Shown in pieces: positions 54,681 to 64,000 of a stretch of 64,000 bases of DNA. Location of the stretch: contig JADKEB010000011.1 of assembly GCA_016718205.1 (NCBI GenBank), positions 176,036 through 240,035 on the forward strand. The letters are read 5' to 3'. Positions within the stretch are counted from its first letter, which is position 1, and every line of letters begins with the position of its first letter. The DNA is from Saprospiraceae bacterium. GTDB taxonomy: Bacteria; Bacteroidota; Bacteroidia; Chitinophagales; Saprospiraceae. The notes under the pieces are model-generated. The model was not told the DNA's origin. It worked only from the letters and a program-made list of their open reading frames with translations, and made no database searches. The position numbers were made by a program, and so were the translations under genes.

Positions 54681-55915
54681 AAGTAAAAAATATCACCAAA
54701 GATCTTGGATATCCTATTTGGCATCATACCACTTATGCAGTTGTTGAAGATGAAGAGATCTTGCATATACCATTTGCAAAAACTTATAAAAACAAGATTG
54801 AGTCAGTACTTTATGTAAGCAAAAGTAAAGATCAAAATAAATTGAGCTTCAATATGGTATTAAGAAAAGATTTAGAAAAATTTGATAGAGAGAAAAAAAT
54901 AAAGAAAAATAAAAAAGTCAATAAAAAAAAGGAACAATTTTCATCTCTATCAAAAGAAATGGCAGTAACTACAGTTGCTTATTTTGAGCAAGTAGTTTTT
55001 CAACAAGTAGATTGCGCTTTAGCTGAAATGATGAAGGATGATAATTTTAAACCCGATGATAAAGTGGAATCACGTGAATGTTTTTATGTCTCTTATTCTC
55101 AGACTACTGATTGGTATCAATATGGTGGCGGCAACATAAGTTATCTTGGTAGTTCGACATCTTATGGAGGCCAATGGGTATGTATTTACACATATGCATG
55201 GGGACCTGATGGATCAACAAATGCTGGAACAAATACAACTGGCGGTGCTTACAATACGCAAACGAATAGCAACACATCAAACAATTATGAGTTAGTACAA
55301 TGCGATACACATCTTGACACCATCAAAGTAGATAGATCTTTCTCTAGTTGCAGCGTGATAAATTGTATATATCAAAAATTTCTAAATAGTGGTCAACCAA
55401 GATTCTGCCACAACATCTACAGGTACAATTACAATGACAAATTGCATTTAAATATTTCTGTAAAAAATTTAGGCGCTGCTGACGGTGATGTAAGCATGAC
55501 TCCCGACGGTGTAGAAATGAAATTCGATGATATTAATTGCAGTTCAAATGATCACATTCGTGTTGCCGAAACATTACTTCACGAGTCTGCACATGCAAAA
55601 TTCAGATATGATTTATTCAAAGGAACCTCATTTAGTGAAAATACTTACAGAGAAAATTTTCGGCTTTGGGTGATGAACAAATATGGAGTACCTTATAATA
55701 ATGATCACCAGTTAATGTTAAAAACATATATGGATATTGTTGCCAGAGATTTGTGGGAGCTTAATGATAGAAAATTCGATCCATCTTATTATTTAGCTTG
55801 GGCTTGGGAAGGCCTTGAACGTGACAATCAAGGTATATTTGCACCTGATATTATTGCAGGCTGGAGAGCAAAACAAACCATTGTAAATAATAACAACCCT
55901 TTTAAATGCCGATAA
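54413..55915 (+). CDS. Lipoprotein with predicted HExxH metallopeptidase domain
   Basis: 500 aa. Lipoprotein signal (MKSVQITIVTMLTLLFLLPTGC, lipobox PTGC). A conserved head of about 85 residues is followed by a Lys-rich linker and a Cys-containing middle region. The C-terminal domain has LLHESAHAKFRYDLF (H390-E391, H394) and then DHQLMLKTYMDIVARDLWELND. An HExxH followed about 45 residues later by [DH]HxxM..Y.D.IA is also present in the neighbouring paralogue (HEFIH .. HHEIMAKYFVDRIA), which supports a zinc peptidase. Target unknown. The small lipoprotein gene starts 3 bp after its stop. Confidence 0.7.
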   Translation: MKSVQITIVTMLTLLFLLPTGCRKDDSVSQLEQADEQLMRDFLSDDYFATASEYYNPPPADPSAGTATESRTKTSMTAALKDYFAKNPKEVKNITKDLGYPIWHHTTYAVVEDEEILHIPFAKTYKNKIESVLYVSKSKDQNKLSFNMVLRKDLEKFDREKKIKKNKKVNKKKEQFSSLSKEMAVTTVAYFEQVVFQQVDCALAEMMKDDNFKPDDKVESRECFYVSYSQTTDWYQYGGGNISYLGSSTSYGGQWVCIYTYAWGPDGSTNAGTNTTGGAYNTQTNSNTSNNYELVQCDTHLDTIKVDRSFSSCSVINCIYQKFLNSGQPRFCHNIYRYNYNDKLHLNISVKNLGAADGDVSMTPDGVEMKFDDINCSSNDHIRVAETLLHESAHAKFRYDLFKGTSFSENTYRENFRLWVMNKYGVPYNNDHQLMLKTYMDIVARDLWELNDRKFDPSYYLAWAWEGLERDNQGIFAPDIIAGWRAKQTIVNNNNPFKCR

Positions 55916-55918
55916 ATT

Positions 55919-56458
55919 ATGTATAAATTGCTCCTAATCTTATGTATCTATGGAATTTTATCATGTAATGAATCCAAAAAAAATACCGATATGGAAAAGC
56001 TAAGGACTGTAGTAAAATGTGCAATTGACACCATAATTGCTGATCCTTGGTTTTTGAATGATTATTATGATTATCTTAATTATTTTACACATGTTCCACA
56101 TATATCAGGTACACCTCCAGATTCTTTACATTCAGAATTAACCAAACAGTTTTACTACAAAATGAAGCCGGTCAAATTAGATACCAATAATATTAAGTGT
56201 TTGCATGATATTTTTCCAAGAAAAACTTCATTACAATTTATTGACATAAACACAGTAAAAAAAATAAGAAGAGATCAAAATCCTCCCGGCAAGATTAGTT
56301 GTTGGATTTTTGGAGAATTCAGACAGCTTGGCAACTTGTACTACATTGAAGTTGGTTATTCAATGACTAGACTAAGTGGCGAGTCCGGAAAATTTCTCAT
56401 TCAATTAGACTCCACAAATACCTGCAAAATATTGGATATACGATTGGGTGTGTCTTAG
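55919..56458 (+). CDS. Small lipoprotein paired with the metallopeptidase lipoprotein
   Basis: 179 aa. Lipoprotein signal (MYKLLLILCIYGILSC). No known family; sequence features include DPWFLNDYYDYLNYF, HDIFPRKTSLQFIDINT and SCWIFGEFRQLGNLYYIEVGY. A paralogue of similar length lies at 56747. The start follows the metallopeptidase stop by 3 bp, so the two are co-translated or at least co-transcribed, which could mean a partner or inhibitor role. That is inference. Confidence 0.65.
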   Translation: MYKLLLILCIYGILSCNESKKNTDMEKLRTVVKCAIDTIIADPWFLNDYYDYLNYFTHVPHISGTPPDSLHSELTKQFYYKMKPVKLDTNNIKCLHDIFPRKTSLQFIDINTVKKIRRDQNPPGKISCWIFGEFRQLGNLYYIEVGYSMTRLSGESGKFLIQLDSTNTCKILDIRLGVS

Positions 56459-56525
56459 GAAAATTAAAAGTTATTTCATAGCTGTAAAATGTAGTTTTTG
56501 TTTTTACCAAAAAAAAATTAATTAG

Positions 56526-56556
56526 GAGCCACAGCAAAATGTTGTGGCTCTATTTA
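56526..56556 (+). terminator. Hairpin after first small lipoprotein
   Basis: GAGCCACA - 9-base loop - TGTGGCTC followed by TATTTAATC; the T-run is weak. Confidence 0.5.
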
Positions 56557-56617
56557 ATCATTTACCATCAAAGATTATTAGTTTTTGCACCACTTTAAGT
56601 TCATAATGCATCTTACA

Positions 56618-56743
56618 ATTTTAGTATGGGTTTGGGAAGGTCTTGAAGGCGACAATCAAGGTGTATTTTCTCAAGATGTTATCAATGGTTGGAAAGCGAA
56701 ACAAACCATTGTGAATAATAATAACCCTTTTAAATGCAGATAA
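56618..56743 (+). pseudogene. Fragment of the metallopeptidase lipoprotein C-terminus
   Basis: Reads VWVWEGLEGDNQGVFSQDVI, then NGWKAKQTIVNNNNPFKCR and a stop, matching the last 39 or so residues of the 54413 gene. It directly precedes the second small lipoprotein, so tail plus small lipoprotein were duplicated as a unit and the head was lost. Confidence 0.8.
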
Positions 56744-56746
56744 ATC

Positions 56747-57289
56747 ATGTATAAATTATTCCTATTATTGTGCATTTATGGAATTTTATCATGTTCAGAA
56801 ACCAGTAAAAAAAATGATACGGAAAATCTAAGGACGATAGTTAAATGTGCTTTAGATACAATAACCTCTGATCCCTGGTTTCTATCAGATTATTACCAAT
56901 ATCTTTCACATTTCACTTTGTTACCACAAAAATCTGAGATATTTGATACAACCAATCAAGCAGGAATGACAAATGAACATTATACTAAAATGAGTTTAAT
57001 ACCATTAGATACAAATGTAATGAAAAAATTACATGATATTTTTCCTAAATATGAATCATTGAAATTTATGGATATAAACTCAGCTGAAAAATATATAAGG
57101 AATGATATAATCCCCGTTTCTCATGGGTTTTGGGTGATAGGAGATTTTAGAAAACTCAATGATTTATATTTCATTGAGATAGGTTACGTGCTTAGCCGAA
57201 GGAGTGGTGACAAAGCCAGACTTATTATTCAATTAAGTTCAGAGAACACGTGTAAAATAATAGAAAAAGAGATGGTAGGTAGTCCATAA
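56747..57289 (+). CDS. Small lipoprotein, second paralogue
   Basis: 180 aa. Signal and lipobox as in the 55919 gene (MYKLFLLLCIYGILSC), with DPWFLSDYYQYLSHF, HDIFPKYESLKFMDINS and FWVIGDFRKLNDLYFIEIGY aligned. The two copies differ throughout but keep the same length, so both have been under selection. It follows a 3' fragment of the metallopeptidase gene by 3 bp, the same spacing as in the intact pair. Confidence 0.65.
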   Translation: MYKLFLLLCIYGILSCSETSKKNDTENLRTIVKCALDTITSDPWFLSDYYQYLSHFTLLPQKSEIFDTTNQAGMTNEHYTKMSLIPLDTNVMKKLHDIFPKYESLKFMDINSAEKYIRNDIIPVSHGFWVIGDFRKLNDLYFIEIGYVLSRRSGDKARLIIQLSSENTCKIIEKEMVGSP

Positions 57290-57371
57290 TTTTTCACAAA
57301 CTTTAGTTAAAAAGAAGAAGGTGCATTTCATCAAAAAATTTACACTAACAAAAGTGATTTTTTATTATTAA

Positions 57372-57703
57372 ATGAAGAAATTAATTATATTTATAATCCT
57401 AATCACAATCCTACTTGTGTCTTTTTATCATTATTATTTAAACTTGATGACTATACATGTTTACAATTTTCAATCCACTAGTGGCCAATTTGAAACGGCA
57501 GTGATACCAAGCAAAGGAAAAGTGAGGCTATTATGTTAGAGAAATTTAACCGCTGGAAAAAGGAAGACACCAGTAGGAGAGATGAGCAGCTATTCAGAAC
57601 ATTCACCAAAAATTATTTATATTTTTGGAAATGGCCAGAGTACACTAAAAATGTGTACAAGTACCCCTACAAAGCTCGGATTGACACCGGGAGAAAAATA
57701 TAG
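57372..57703 (+). pseudogene. Small membrane-anchored protein, frameshifted
   Basis: MKKLIIFIILITILLVSFYH is a membrane anchor or signal. The frame stops at 57539, but with a one-base shift it continues as EAIMLEKFNRWKKEDTSRRD to ARIDTGRKI, giving about 110 aa in total. No family recognised. Confidence 0.5.
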
Positions 57704-57742
57704 GATTGATTTTATTGTTTTTCTGAAATACAATTAAATAGA

Positions 57743-57782
57743 AACAGCCACACCATCTCCACGATGATGTGGTTGTTTTATT
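57743..57782 (+). terminator. Intrinsic terminator
   Basis: AACAGCCACA - loop - TGTGGTTGTT followed by TTATTTATT. Confidence 0.65.
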
Positions 57783-57855
57783 TATTGGTCTGCCAAATTT
57801 ATTTGATAGAATCAATCTGCATGTTTTTCAATCTATTACAGAGTACAAATATAAA

Positions 57856-58270
57856 TATTTAAAAATAATCCATCCAAATATTTGGAAATGTGAAAAAAAA
57901 AACAATCTTGCGTCTGATAAGAAGTAGAAAAATAAATAGGGCGCTCACTTTTTTTTAACTTCTAAACTATTATTTCTCAACTCAAAACACTATCTTTACC
58001 ATGAAAAGTGTACAAATCACTATTGTCACCATGCTGACACTACTATTTCTATTACCTACAGGATGCCGCAAGGATGACAGTGTATCACAGCTAGAGCAGG
58101 CTGATGAGCAGCTCATGCGCGACTTCCTTTCTGATGATTACTTTGCCACTGCCAGCAAGTACTACAATCCACCGCCGGCAGACCTTTCCGCACAGACGAC
58201 CACCGAATCACGTACAAAAACATCCATGACCGCAGCACTCAAGGACTACTTTTGCCAAAAATCCAAAAGA
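57856..58270 (+). repeat. Near-identical duplicated upstream region and gene head, copy 2
   Basis: Counterpart of 54269-54680. The match includes the upstream region and about 85 codons, then ends near the frameshift in the second paralogue. Confidence 0.85.
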
Positions 58271-60240
58271 AGTCAAAAAGATCAATCAGAAGTATGGGTA
58301 TCCGGTCTGGACATCTACCTTACATACAGAAAATAATGCAGGAGAGGGTCTTGTCATTTCTTTTCAAAAAAAGAACCAAAAGCGCATAGAATATGTTTTG
58401 TATGTACACCAAAGAAGGCGACCTAAGCTAAGATTTGGTGGCTTTGAACGCAAAAACATTAAAAATCTCAAGCGTATGCAGTCACCTACGAAACAAAAGC
58501 TTCAGAAGATCGACGATATGACCTACGAACAAGCTGCCCTGCAAGTGCTCCACTTTGAGTACGCTTCCTTTCAGGAGGTAGATTGTGAGCTCGCAGCCGA
58601 TCTAAAAAATGCAAGTGGTGTCAATACCAGTGAGTTGGAGTCGAGGAGTTGTACTACTTGGTATTTATATGTTTGGTCGGGCAATACAATTATAGATGCG
58701 ATATACCTGGATTCATCCTGTACTTTACATGTCATCGACGGTACAGGCGTAGTGCAAGAGCCTTTTAATTCAGATACAGGTGGGGCAGTTTCAGTACAAT
58801 GTCAAGATAAAATTATAGAGGGATTTATCGAATCATGCCCAAAAGTAAAATGTGTGTGGGAAAAAATTAAAAATATGCATTCTACAAATAATGATGTTTT
58901 AATTTGTCAATTTACTGAAGAAAATCCATCCGTCTTTTTAACAGTTGATCCTTCCAATAGCCTACCATCAAATGTATTAGGCAGGACATACTTTAATGAA
59001 ATTGGAACAAGTTCAATAGTGATAAATGATCAGGATTGCTTTTCAAATACACATCCTTTACATTATGCTGGAACCATTTTACAGGGTGCATTTCATTTTT
59101 TCGTTTTAAGCTGCCTTTGTTATCAAATCTCTAATTTTATTCCAATATCCGCTCATATTTAAAACTCTTAGGCTTATCATTTTTTCTAATCCCTTTTTGG
59201 ACCATCTTTGTCCTGATTGTTTCATTCTTTTTGTAAAACGGTTCTGTGTGCTGATTCTATGGCTCCTGATCCTATTAACAATCCTGATTTGATGTATTTT
59301 GGGTAATCCATTCTCTTTTTGTTATTGCTTATATATGCCATTAATGTCTCGTAAGCTCTCTTTTTATTTTGTATTTCTTGGTATCTGGTCCAACTGATTT
59401 ATAACATCATGTATTCCGTTCTCTTTCAATGCTTTACCAATTCATAACAGTCCAATTGACCATAACACTAATTTTCTTGTAAAAATGGTGAAAATTTCTG
59501 ACCTGAGATCTCTTGGATTTCATCATTTGAGTTACTTACTTCAATCTCTCCAAATTTTGTTTTGATCCTTTTTTTTTTTCGATGATCTAAAGGAACAGAT
59601 CCTATAGTAGATTCTAACACTTTGCCTAATTCTGTCCACACTTCATCAAGTGTCTTTTCAATTCATAAAAACTTTTAAGGTTGCTTAGGTTCTCTATATC
59701 TTCCCCAACGTTGGCTACATATTTCAAGGAAATTGTGCCTTTGTCATGATGATATTTTTTTGGTTCAGACACAAATATACTATTTATTTCTAATATGTAG
59801 CGAAAAAATGAAATACACCCATTTTACATGAATTTATCCACGCTGAAATTTTCAATAAATTGTACTCTGATGATTATGTTCAAGGATTTGGAAAAAGTTT
59901 AAATTTAATATGGGACGATTATATGAAGAAAAATTATCCTAATTTGGACCCACAAAATGCTGGTCATCATGAAATTATGGCTAAATATTTTGTAGACCGA
60001 ATAGCAACACTTTTAAGGGATTTAAATAATCATATTGGTACAATAAATGATTACAAATACATCCAGCAAGGAATTAAAGATAAATCTGGTAAAGATTTAA
60101 TTTCTGCTGGGGATCTTAGCGCATTAAAAACTCTTTTTATTAATAATATAGTTTCAAATCCTAATACAATAAATTGTTTATGGGAAATCAATGATCTTGG
60201 CAATATATATCACTTTATTATTTGCTTGTTTACAAGGTGA
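58001..60240 (+). pseudogene. Second metallopeptidase lipoprotein paralogue, frameshifted and IS-interrupted
   Basis: The head (lipobox PTGC, identical to the 54413 gene) runs to an extra T at about 58252 (TACTTTTGCC against TACTTTGCT). Restoring the frame gives KDYFAKNPKEVKKINQKYGY and a middle region with SFQEVDCELAADL and VSVQCQDKIIEGFIESCPKV. An insertion sequence at 59084-59820 then splits the motif ILHEFIHAEIFNKLY. After the insertion the C-terminus continues to DPQNAGHHEIMAKYFVDRIA and a stop at 60240. Removing insert and frameshift would give a product of about 500 aa with an intact HExxH. Confidence 0.82.
59084..59820. mobile_element. Defective insertion sequence, probably ISKra4-like, with 8-bp target duplication
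   Basis: 737 bp. Inverted ends GGGTGCATTTCATTTTTTCG and GGGTGTATTTCATTTTTTCG (one mismatch in 20). The target duplication ATTTTACA is perfect (59076-59083 and 59821-59828). The minus strand encodes pieces of a transposase ending GLLIGSGAIESAHRT .. RMKQSGQRWSKKGLEKMISL, the C-terminal pattern of ISKra4-type enzymes, but several frameshifts and the short length show an internal deletion. Confidence 0.85.
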
Positions 60241-60674
60241 ACAACAAAAGAATTTCAAAGTGAAATTTTATCATCACTTATCCTTTGTGATTTTTTATTG
60301 AGCCCACTTAATCCTTCTTAAAAGAAGAAAAACAAAGCTATTATATTGATTCTTTTCCAAATAAACTATTAGTGATCCCAATATTTTTCAAGAAAATATG
60401 TACATATTCAGGAAGAATTTGGAAATTTATTAAGGAAGGAATCAGTTGACTTAAATAATAGGGTTTCTTTGCTTGGAAGATAATAAATTGATTAAAAAAA
60501 CAAATCAGAAAATTGTAATTTATCTTTGGCAATAATTGAAGTTTCAGATTTTTATTTTTCCATTTAACAAAGGTTTTTGTAGCAGGTGTTAATAGACAAT
60601 ATCGAAATGTTTATACCTTTGAAATAGAAAAAGGAAAAATCACAATAAAATGGGCATCACCGTTTTATATTTCC

Positions 60675-60993
60675 TAAAAATCTCAAGCGTATGCAGTCAC
60701 CCTCGGAACAAAAGCTTCAAAAGATCGACGATATGACCTACGAACAAGCTGCCCTGCAAATTGCGCCACTTTGAGTACGCTTCCTTTCAGAGTAGATTGT
60801 GAGCTCTCAGCCGATCTAAAAATGCAAGTGGTGTCAATACCAGTGAGTTGGAGTCGAGAGTTGTACTACTTGGTATTTATATGTTTGGTCGGGCAAACAA
60901 TTATAGATGCGATATACCCATGGATCCGTCTTTTTTACATGTCATCGACGGTACAGGCGTAGTGCAAGAGCCTTTTAATTCAGATACAGGTGG
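60675..60993 (+). pseudogene. Third, internal fragment of the metallopeptidase lipoprotein family
   Basis: Matches 58460-58783 of the second paralogue (AAAAATCTCAAGCGTATG to CAGATACAGGTGG) with many one- and two-base deletions that destroy the frame. The flanks are unrelated. The rest of 60241-60674 holds nothing recognised. Confidence 0.8.
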
Positions 60994-61152
60994 AAATACT
61001 TCATTTTTATCAACATCCTGGTTTATAAAAATGCTTAGAATTGAATTTCCAGGTGCATGGATATTAGATTATTATGACTGAGATGACCAAAATCATATGA
61101 AGTCTGATTGCACAACAGACAGATTTTGGATGACTTTTGGTACAATTTGTGA

Positions 61153-62915
61153 TCAAATAATGCTGAAAACGACATATCCAATGAGATCAGTACTCCAGCT
61201 TTCAGATCAACCCCTTTGGGAGCAGTCTTGACCATTTCTTTGGTCCATTTTGGTATAAACATGCGATGGTACCGAAGTCTTGATATGGCATTGGGTTGAC
61301 CGTGGTCACCATTCGCAGTGTTCGGCTACGGTCGCCGTAATCCACTTCTCCATCATAATATGGGTCATTGGTGGATTTGAGAAATTCTTCAATAGGAATA
61401 CCGCATTGTTGAGATAATAATTGTCCATATCTCCCGCAGTATATCCTGATTTTTCCTTTTGGTTTTTCTGGCCTATTTTTGGCCAGTCACGCTTCTTGAT
61501 GTATGTAAGGGTCAAATATTTTCTTTCCAGTGATTGGCGAATGTAGAATCTATTTCACCCGTGACTTTGTCCCAAATTCTTACAGGATAGCCTTCTTTGT
61601 CCATAGGAGAATACGTCGCTTCCCAGATATCCCCTGCTGTCCGGACCTTGATTTGTCCCCCGCACAAGTTCCTGTAATTCATTTCCTGAAGGGTAATGCT
61701 CACATGTCCTAAATAATCTCTGTGCCCTAGTCTTGGTGTTTTTTATTGGCTATCCAGAAAATAGGCATTTTTATCTTTATAAATATCTACCACTGTAAAT
61801 GCTCTGGAAGTCTATAGGATCAGGACATGCGCAAAACAACCATTGTATTCATCCGGATAAATACCTGAGGAGCAAGAGCTTCCCAACCGCCGGTGGAGCC
61901 TCCATACATAAATCTCGCCCATCCGCCCGATGCCCCTGAATTGTTTGTTCGATATACGGGATCAATTCATAAGTAATAGCATCGCCGTAAGGTCCCTGAC
62001 ACGCAGAATTGACAGCATAAGAATCATCATAATAGGGCGTAGGATGCTGTATTTCTATGGCGATAACTCTCTTGGAAAATTCGGACCTGACCAGATCTTA
62101 TAAAATCGTATGCCTCTTGTTTGACCTATTCTGTTATAGCATTCCAGCTTAAATCTGTCACTGTATTGACAAGTAACATCGTCGTGTCAGGTGGCGTAGT
62201 CCTGAACCCGGAAAAATCGTCGGGAAAATGTCCGTACCGATAAATAGCGAGCCCGGGTGATTTACATTTTGTTGGCAGTCCAGTCTTTGGGCAATAAAAA
62301 TATGTGCTCCAGTGGATATCTCTTCCCCAAAATTCAACAAAAATTAGTGCTTCTAAACTTGATATGTTTACCCATTCAGTATCCTCCAGGTTCTTTGATT
62401 TTTGGGATGATTTATCAAGATTGATGGTAGTGCTGCTTCCTGATTTTAGCGTAATTTTGACTGGTGTACTGTACAGGTTGCCGGGAGCACGGTTTCATTG
62501 TTGACCTTCACACTCTGTCCATGGGTACAATTTGACCGTATTTCCTGTGGCCAGCTTAAAAGTTTTCATATTTGTGCAGAACCTGTACACACTGTCTCAC
62601 CTTCAGGTACTTCGCTCATTGCGAGGTTAACAGGGATAACCAAATTCTTCACCTGTAAATTCGATGGTCTGATCTTTGTCCAGTTTTCGATGTTTTTCAA
62701 AATGCTATTTACATTTTTGGTCCATCGGATATTTCAAATCTTGGTTCTTTATCGGATTGTCGGAAAGCATCAATATCAATCTGCCATCAACTATACCAGC
62801 ACTCAAAGAAGGTCAGGAATGGCTATAGAAATGTGTACTTGTTCTTTTTTGTACCAGAATTGGTGCATGCACCCAGTGAAATTAAAATCACCAGAAAATA
62901 AATGAATGATCTCAT
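61153..62915 (-). pseudogene. Lipoprotein esterase-like gene, many frameshifts
   Basis: Minus strand starts MRSFIYFLVILISLGAC (lipoprotein signal). In changing frames it reads IEIQHPTPYYDDSYAVNSAC with QGPYGDAITYELIPYIEQTI, then ARFMYGGSTGGWEALAPQVF (GxSxG nucleophile), NGCFA.CPDPIDF, MDNYYLNNAVFL and MFIPKWTKEMVKTAPKG. This is a putative alpha/beta-hydrolase esterase of about 585 aa in origin. At least eight frame changes are needed to read it through. Confidence 0.65.
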
Positions 62916-62944
62916 ATTGTTTTGTTTTTGATTGATTAGATTTA

Positions 62945-63103
62945 GAGTATGTTTAAATTTTATGTTTGAGCGAAAGTGAGAAAATTTAATTTTGAATAAG
63001 GCATATTTTGCAGTCGTAGCCGGGAGATTGCGGCGAAAAATATAACGCTGGCTAAAATTAAATTTGCCAACAGAACCAAATGATAAAGATTTAAACATAC
63101 TCT
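62945..63103. mobile_element. Non-autonomous TIR element, copy C (159 bp)
   Basis: GAGTATGTTTAAA and TTTAAACATACTC ends flanked by TTA on both sides; shares GTTTGAGCGAAAGTGAG, AATTTAATTTT, CGGCGAAAAATATAACGCTGG and AAAATTAAATTTGCCA with copy B, but lacks B's palindromic core. Confidence 0.8.
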
Positions 63104-63221
63104 TATTATAGTGTATCCCAAAAATTGTGAATTTCAATAAAAATTCCTTTGTTTTACTACATCCTAAAAAGGGTGACAAATGGATTTTATAACAATTGAA
63201 TGGAAAAATGGAATACGCCCT

Positions 63222-64000
63222 CTATTTTTCAATTTTGTATCCCCCACATTCTCCAGAAGCCAATGCGTATGCCATCCCTTTTCGCACCATCCGCGCATGA
63301 CGACGGTATCGCCATCATTGATAAATCTTCGTTGTGTTCCGTCCGGCATTTCAACCGGTTTTGTACCTTTCAACAGATTTCGAGCATTGACCCATATGAA
63401 TCCGGAGTCGGACCACTTATCGTACCTGAAGCCAGCGAATCACCAACCTGACGTACAGCCATTGACAGTATGGTGCGCCAATTGCTGGCTCATATTCCAG
63501 TACATATATTTAAAATTGGAGGTAGAAACTCTTGAGATTGACATTTTCCGGAGACAATATCTACAGATAGCCTGATATCATAGTTGTTTTTACCTTTAGA
63601 CTGCCAGATAAGGTAGAGGTGTTGGGATTTGCTCCAGGTCCCGGAGTCTGAAAATCTCCAAAGCTTCAAGAGTGACTATCCATGGAGATAGCGTCGAAGC
63701 AAAAGTTTTGCGAGGAATGGGCTTGAAGGTACGTACTCCCATTTTCTGTATATCGCGTGCCGACCAGTCATTAAACAACATGAGGCCAAAAATATAATCT
63801 TCAGCATTGTCAGCTGGTATGGATTGTCCAAGGTGCTGTCTTTTCCAATCACAAATGCCATTTCAAGCTCAAAAATCAAGCTGTTTTGTTGGACCGAAAA
63901 CAGGCTGTACTGGCTTCGTCAGGCATAGTCTGACCTTTTGGTCGCCTGATTTCCGTACCTGATACTACGATAGATGACGCTCGCCCGTGGTATCCTACCG
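63222..64000 (-). pseudogene. Fumarylacetoacetase remnant, many frameshifts, cut by window edge
   Basis: Minus-strand pieces in changing frames match fumarylacetoacetase: RRPKGQTMPDEAS, FELEMAFVIGKDSTL, MLFNDWSARDIQK, FASTLSPWIVTLEALE, and at the C-terminus KGTKPVEMPDGTQRRFINDG with GDTVVMRGW. With one base removed the end reads IRIGFGECGGYKIEK and stops at 63222. This enzyme makes fumarate and acetoacetate in tyrosine breakdown. Because it is frameshifted every 50-150 bp yet conserved in each piece, sequence error is at least as likely as true decay. Confidence 0.75.

Noticed and set aside
60341..60532. 63-codon minus-strand ORF
   Set aside because: Lies in decayed AT-rich DNA with no family match or signal sequence.

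Overview
This window reads as a chromosomal piece of a Bacteroidota genome, most probably a Saprospiria-type bacterium. The evidence is type IX secretion (T9SS) substrates with type A and type B C-terminal sorting domains, a PorP/SprF-family protein, Bacteroidota-style -7 boxes (TAnnTTTG) in front of several genes, an absence of strong Shine-Dalgarno sites, and an AT-rich base composition. No rRNA, tRNA or CRISPR array was recognised.

Layout. 1-3300 (minus): aromatic amino acid operon pheA - aminotransferase - tyrA - DAHP synthase (cut by the window edge). It is preceded by an attenuator: a 22-codon leader peptide with a run of eight Phe/Tyr codons, an antiterminator arm covering the leader stop codon, and an intrinsic terminator. 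3.4-9.8 kb: orphan ExbD, a broken Rpn-family nuclease gene with a duplicated GKLE-repeat tail, an Omp85-like outer membrane protein, HemW, and a LuxR-type regulator with a Glu in place of the phospho-accepting Asp. 9.9-18.9 kb: T9SS surface cluster made of a 1415-aa dockerin-bearing protein, a cohesin/SprB-repeat protein split by one frameshift, and PorP/SprF. 19-31.4 kb: kynureninase, enolase-superfamily epimerase, YitT protein, receiver-adenylate cyclase, DUF4153 protein, DUF2007 protein with a partial second copy, esterase, bifunctional (p)ppGpp synthetase/hydrolase, and a Fur-family regulator.

32-45 kb: an unusual ATP-grasp / class I glutamine amidotransferase / ATP-grasp / aspartic protease cluster; a GNAT - AraC - VOC accessory stretch bordered by repeats; a TMTC-like membrane protein with dprA; and a 4-hydroxyproline epimerase plus D-amino-acid dehydrogenase pair. 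45-54 kb: PriA, PhzF, a MobA-like nucleotidyltransferase, and the conserved YbbA-YbbP ABC transporter divergent from a TesA-like esterase.

54.4-64 kb: a decaying array of lipoproteins with a predicted HExxH metallopeptidase domain and paired small lipoproteins. One paralogue is interrupted by a 737-bp defective insertion sequence with a perfect 8-bp target duplication. After it come heavily frameshifted remnants of an esterase and of fumarylacetoacetase. A small non-autonomous element family (inverted ends GAGTATGTTTAAA, apparent TTA duplication) occurs three times, with a possible fourth end.

Several genes in the window are broken by single missing bases in A runs, so some apparent pseudogenes may be sequencing artefacts. 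The strongest candidates for undescribed biology are the Phe/Tyr attenuator, the cohesin-dockerin T9SS pair, the ATP-grasp/amidotransferase cluster, and the metallopeptidase-lipoprotein array.
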